From Hominisplanchenecus_A murintestinalis (GTDB lineage Bacteria; Bacillota; Clostridia; Lachnospirales; Lachnospiraceae): 8,405 nucleotides of DNA. The translations under genes were made by a program, and so were the position numbers. Every line of letters begins with the position of its first letter. The stretch's first letter is position 1. The stretch lies in the NCBI RefSeq assembly GCF_943193015.1, contig NZ_CALPCM010000067.1, positions 1 to 8,405 on the forward strand, written 5' to 3'. This document shows, piece by piece, positions 7,101-8,405 of this stretch. The notes under the pieces were generated by a model that worked only from the letters and a program-made list of their open reading frames with translations, made no database searches and was not told the DNA's origin.

Positions 7101-7252
7101 GCGCCCTAAAACAGGGCTCCCTTATAGAGAGCAAAAAAACAATGGAGAAAAAGGAAAAGAAATCTATTCATGAGCGGTTGAAAATCAATAAGGAGATTAT
7201 TGCGAAAAAGCAGGGAAAAGATAGCAAAGAGAAAGGGGTTGAGCTTGCATGA
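4142..7252 (+). CDS. Large multidomain ICE protein with YodL and nucleotidyltransferase domains
   Basis: A 1036-residue, strongly acidic, presumably cytoplasmic protein without signal peptide or membrane segments. Visible parts: a helical N-terminal region (1-250); a YodL domain (about 258-358, ending HSLSVSDIVVLNENGN...DSISFRELPDFLQ); a polyvalent-protein type segment (about 370-422, YRIGDQYFSIQ...MDGGILY); and an MNT-type nucleotidyltransferase domain (about 480-580) with G507-S508-R and the metal-binding DSDLD (D520 and D522). After these come two further segments known from such ICE proteins (about 618-720 and 733-820), a C-terminal region (827-950) and a basic tail with KKSIHERLKINK. Start ATG 4142 is chosen because GGGAGG lies 8 bases upstream; ATG 4136 is too close and ATG 4148 is possible. 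Role unknown: a mobile-element accessory or anti-defence protein delivered with the ICE is plausible inference. It follows the sortase by 13 bases and is closed by the terminator at 7298-7335. Confidence 0.85.
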   Translation: MAMNRIVTMAEKEVRDYAQRQMERAEQRENIVLTEEQILEYAAMTGDDYHIRKIVRDLADAVRSSDLEKVDEILGDAKEEIDGFPDRSVGMAELKGYGYTADDMFPLRQEMALELHRVGEKVYCLQSDGSHGDYASREMILEHEGLYGIEKDAWQRMQEQEEEIDFEEAGLYQPPMTDLDRDEALRMFDAGETVFLVTTYQRPIAVRERMEIERGPEHYQMEREEVERIRALEKRMQEYPQIKSLKEAKLLLGTENRYGIYQIVEGSPGREYEFMDLNFIERHGYQVRKEDYELIYFDKMLYGDTLDSLYEKFNIAHPADYTGHSLSVSDIVVLNENGNVKAYFVDSISFRELPDFLQLEPELNQEEVAYRIGDQYFSIQMATEGYDYSFYDKEYKLMDGGILYVPDISMGQAIQSILEDEGLEQLERIPVDYDELQEKAEEVEAEILQEARSQGKRVPVISDHTEAESGLNGMSQSEIEETVWAIAQAEIMENDLDARIQAVRVYGSRTRDGLYHEDSDLDVVIAYEGTVREDDLFSVLNEAGYKVGNMKVDMNQIRPDKTGTLEEFLEKSERYLDEKTEQMEISGEYKPLAKVEELEEANYNMIDNVLNNMPPKKEPYLEYYAAECDEYHSLGKIDKSTNLDEILAKYREIIDDPTLSYYGNGMGIIYRDPNDTFYDEAEVSLVNRKTIRGDSLDDVAFLAALPMVNEALEKIVEAFPDFRYYPPKELNVHYYPEKMTADELAAALDQLAEDFDFYDYHDNFSPEEDMVETVALELRCGYAHKYIPFLKDIVDEECEESLRAEELLEKLKAYQPEIPETAVPVVRINFCEDKEMNISGYQKRGSLDEITAKMDTDLASKVDPSTGMPEKTVQMYFTIYYPDRDQMKELKGKINIGDGNGGIVSQLKNQNEMKLHDESWLNYQKGKGEESFQAYIADLTDMQEHVLPYLQSFCSLEEKAPEKVEGAVQLSVDGEKKLVERTVSDKGALKQGSLIESKKTMEKKEKKSIHERLKINKEIIAKKQGKDSKEKGVELA
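7095..7125 (+). repeat. Strong hairpin inside the 3' end of the large ICE gene
   Basis: Two 13-base arms, ATAAGGGCGCCCT (7095-7107) and AGGGCTCCCTTAT (7113-7125), pair at 12 of 13 positions around an AAAAC loop, with one C/T mismatch. It is translated as part of SDKGALKQGSLIES, in the linker before the basic tail of the protein. No T-run follows, so it is not a normal terminator. Confidence 0.75.
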
Positions 7253-7297
7253 AATAATTATGGTTTGATACATGTATTGGCACAAAGATGTGATACA

Positions 7298-7335
7298 GAG
7301 AGATTGCCTTTTATGAGGTGGTCTCTCTTTTTTTT
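7298..7335 (+). terminator. Intrinsic terminator after the large ICE gene
   Basis: GAGAGATTGCCT (7298-7309) pairs along its whole length with AGGTGGTCTCTC (7316-7327), counting three G-U pairs, around a 6-base loop. Eight Ts follow directly (7328-7335). It lies 45 bases after the stop codon and should end the sortase/polyvalent-protein transcript. The first 23-bp direct repeat begins 6 bases further on. Confidence 0.9.
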
Positions 7336-7341
7336 GTTTAA

Positions 7342-7364
7342 AATGTCGCCTGGTATGCGACCAA
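7342..7364 (+). repeat. 23-bp direct repeat, copy 1
   Basis: This sequence reads AATGTCGC, CTGGTAT, GCGACCAA in succession and is identical to 8175-8197. It contains the inverted repeat GTCGC (7345-7349) / GCGAC (7357-7361). It lies between the terminator and the promoter region of the HTH-like gene. Identity with copy 2 stops at both ends of the 23 bases. Confidence 0.95.
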
Positions 7365-7400
7365 GAAAAGATATTGGATTGATAAATTTGTATATAGAGA

Positions 7401-7419
7401 ACATTTGTTATGCAAATGT
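7401..7419. promoter_or_regulatory. Candidate operator upstream of the HTH-like gene
   Basis: ACATTTG and CAAATGT form a perfect 7-bp inverted repeat with a 5-base spacer, 63 to 81 bases upstream of the likely -10 element. The size fits a dimeric repressor site. That the HTH-like gene product binds it is inference. Confidence 0.35.
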
Positions 7420-7460
7420 ATTCGATGATGGATGCGCCATTACGATGAATGAAAATAGCT

Positions 7461-7487
7461 GTGAAAAAGTCAAATTTGGTTTATAAT
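7461..7487 (+). promoter_or_regulatory. Probable sigma-A promoter of the HTH-like gene
   Basis: A consensus TATAAT lies at 7482-7487, 34 bases before the ATG at 7522. The best -35 candidate is weak (GTGAAA at 7461-7466, 15-base spacer). The palindrome CAAATTTG (7471-7478) sits between the two elements. The ribosome binding site is a modest AGGTG about 8 bases before the start. Confidence 0.5.
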
Positions 7488-7521
7488 GAGAACATGAAAT
7501 AGTAAGGCAGGTGTAAAGTAT

Positions 7522-8151
7522 ATGGCAAACAAAGAATTGATTGAAGAAGTTGGAAAGTACATAGACAAATACTACGAGCCAGGGACAGATGATATTAAAA
7601 TGGATGAAGAAATGAAGTCCATCTTTGATAAAATAACAAGCTTCCGGAAAAAGAGAAAGGAACAGAAGAAGCAGGAAGCACCTGCTGACTATGAGACAGA
7701 TATGTCTGCTCCAGCGGAATTTGACATGGGCAGCATGAAAAAAACGAAGATTACCAAAGAAATGTCGCAGACAATGGCGACAAACCGGAACATAGATGAT
7801 CTGATGAACCAGATGGAAGAGACTTTTTCAGAACGTCTTCTTCGTATGATTGATGAGAGGGGATTGACAGATTCTGAAGTATATACAAAAGCATATGTTG
7901 ACCGGAGACATTTTTCAAAGATCCGGAAAGATATCAACTACGCACCAAATAAGAAAACAGTGCTGGCTTTTACAATAGCATTGGAGTTATCCCTGGATGA
8001 AGCAAAGGATTTGCTCCGTAGTGCCGGGTTTGCATTATCCAGAAGTTCCAAAACGGATATTATAGTGGCATATTTTTTGCAGAATAAAATCTATGATATG
8101 TTTGAGATCAATGATGTATTGTATGCTTATGGGCAACCGGTATTTGGTTAA
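7522..8151 (+). CDS. HTH-like protein of 209 residues, function unknown
   Basis: Encodes a 209-residue soluble protein with no signal peptide or membrane segment. The N-terminal 100 residues are charged and probably partly disordered: a helical start (ELIEEVGKYIDKYYEPG), a basic run FRKKRKEQKK (41-50), then a Met/Asp/Ala-rich linker. Residues about 101-175 resemble a lambda-repressor/XRE-type helix-turn-helix: FSERLLRMIDERGLTDSEVY, then RRHFSKIRKDINYAPNKKTV and LAFTIALELSLDEAKDLLRSAG. The C-terminus (ALSRSSKTDIIVAYFL to YGQPVFG) continues as helices. It could be a regulator, or a scaffold protein of a stress or signalling cluster whose other genes lie beyond the window; the sequence does not decide. 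It has its own promoter region with an inverted repeat and stands alone between two copies of a 23-bp repeat. A third site of the same GTCGC/GCGAC design lies inside the gene at 7763-7782. Confidence 0.8.
   Translation: MANKELIEEVGKYIDKYYEPGTDDIKMDEEMKSIFDKITSFRKKRKEQKKQEAPADYETDMSAPAEFDMGSMKKTKITKEMSQTMATNRNIDDLMNQMEETFSERLLRMIDERGLTDSEVYTKAYVDRRHFSKIRKDINYAPNKKTVLAFTIALELSLDEAKDLLRSAGFALSRSSKTDIIVAYFLQNKIYDMFEINDVLYAYGQPVFG
7763..7782. repeat. GTCGC/GCGAC inverted repeat inside the HTH-like gene
   Basis: TGTCGC and GCGACA form a perfect 6-bp inverted repeat with an 8-base spacer. It has the same core as the 23-bp direct repeats on both sides of the gene, which have a 7-base spacer. In frame it encodes MSQTMATN (residues 81-88), in the linker before the HTH-like part. 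Confidence 0.6.
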
Positions 8152-8162
8152 GTGAAAAGGAA

Positions 8163-8207
8163 AGGCGAAATTTCAATGTCGCCTGGTATGCGACCAACTC
8201 AGTTGGT
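8163..8207. repeat. Cluster of overlapping inverted repeats after the HTH-like gene
   Basis: Three hairpins share or abut sequence: AGGCGA (8163-8168) with TCGCCT (8179-8184); GTCGC (8178-8182) with GCGAC (8190-8194); and ACCAACT (8193-8199) with AGTTGGT (8201-8207) around a single C. The first two exclude each other because they use the same bases. No T-run follows, so this does not look like an ordinary terminator. Confidence 0.6.
8175..8197 (+). repeat. 23-bp direct repeat, copy 2
   Basis: Identical to 7342-7364 and in the same orientation, 833 bases downstream, starting 24 bases after the stop codon of the HTH-like gene. Together the copies bracket that gene and its upstream region. Confidence 0.95.
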
Positions 8208-8405
8208 TCTGTATATAAAATGTGATTATAAACGATTGAGTCCAGCTAATAAATGTCAATAGGTAAATGAAAAATATTTTTCTTCTAAAAAAGGGCAGAC
8301 TTTCCCCTTGGTGAAAATATCATTTTTCAAAAAGATATTGATTCGTTGGATTTGCAGTGTTTTATGCAGCTATGTCGCATTTAGCAGCATTGTATTGTTT
8401 GATAT
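8208..8405. other. AT-rich non-coding stretch at the right edge
   Basis: No reading frame with a convincing start is present after the HTH-like gene. The stretch holds AATATC (8316-8321) and GATATT (8334-8339), an inverted repeat around 12 bases, and one more TGTCGC half-site at 8373-8378 without its partner arm. It may be the leader or promoter region of a gene beyond the window. I see no clear -10/-35 pair. Confidence 0.4.

Noticed and set aside
7265..7486. Plus-strand ORF of 73 codons after the large ICE gene
   Set aside because: It begins at a TTG without a ribosome binding site and runs through the terminator hairpin, its T-run and the first direct repeat.
7342..8197. The 23-bp repeats as a CRISPR array
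   Set aside because: There are only two copies, 833 bases apart, with a gene between them and no regular spacers.
7342..8197. The 23-bp repeats as attachment sites (attL/attR) of the ICE
   Set aside because: The span between them holds one gene and no integrase, and ICE backbone genes lie outside it, so it cannot be the ends of this ICE.

Overview
The window looks like accessory DNA from a gut-type low/mid-GC Firmicute, most likely a Lachnospiraceae or other Clostridia member. The pointers are moderately AT-rich DNA, GGAGG-type ribosome binding sites with some GTG/TTG starts, a class B sortase, a YodL-domain 'large polyvalent' protein and the tail of a giant SNF2-helicase type protein. The last three are typical of Tn1549-like and related integrative and conjugative elements (ICEs). 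No rRNA, tRNA, CRISPR array, integrase or complete transposase is visible.

Layout. (1) Positions 1-1034 are read on the minus strand and look like a damaged insertion. They hold an intact GNAT acetyltransferase (564-1034), a 58-codon hypothetical ORF (360-536) and an internal fragment of a KilA-N protein (57-356), the last two separated by one in-frame TAA. (2) The acetyltransferase start codon abuts the cut end of an ICE gene on the opposite strand, the last ~130 codons of a large helicase-type protein (about 1035-1439). (3) Positions 1559-3300 form a two-gene plus-strand unit: an ORF6N DNA-binding protein with a phospholipase-D-like C-terminal region, then a Nudix hydrolase with an extra N-terminal domain. 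A strong terminator follows at 3313-3341. (4) Positions 3364-7252 hold a membrane-anchored class B sortase and a 1036-residue cytoplasmic multidomain protein (YodL domain, MNT-type nucleotidyltransferase domain, further ICE-type domains), closed by a strong terminator at 7298-7335. (5) Positions 7522-8151 encode a 209-residue HTH-like protein standing alone. A 23-bp exact direct repeat lies on each side of it, and the last ~250 bases hold only inverted repeats.

How the parts relate. The helicase tail, sortase and polyvalent protein are the ICE backbone. The ORF6N-PLD/Nudix pair looks like cargo placed between backbone genes, and the GNAT/KilA-N block replaced the upstream part of the helicase gene. 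The most unusual non-coding signal is a recurring GTCGC-N(5-8)-GCGAC inverted repeat. It occurs as a near-perfect 25-bp palindrome inside the ORF6N gene, twice in the direct repeats around the HTH-like gene, and once inside that gene. Its function is unknown to me.
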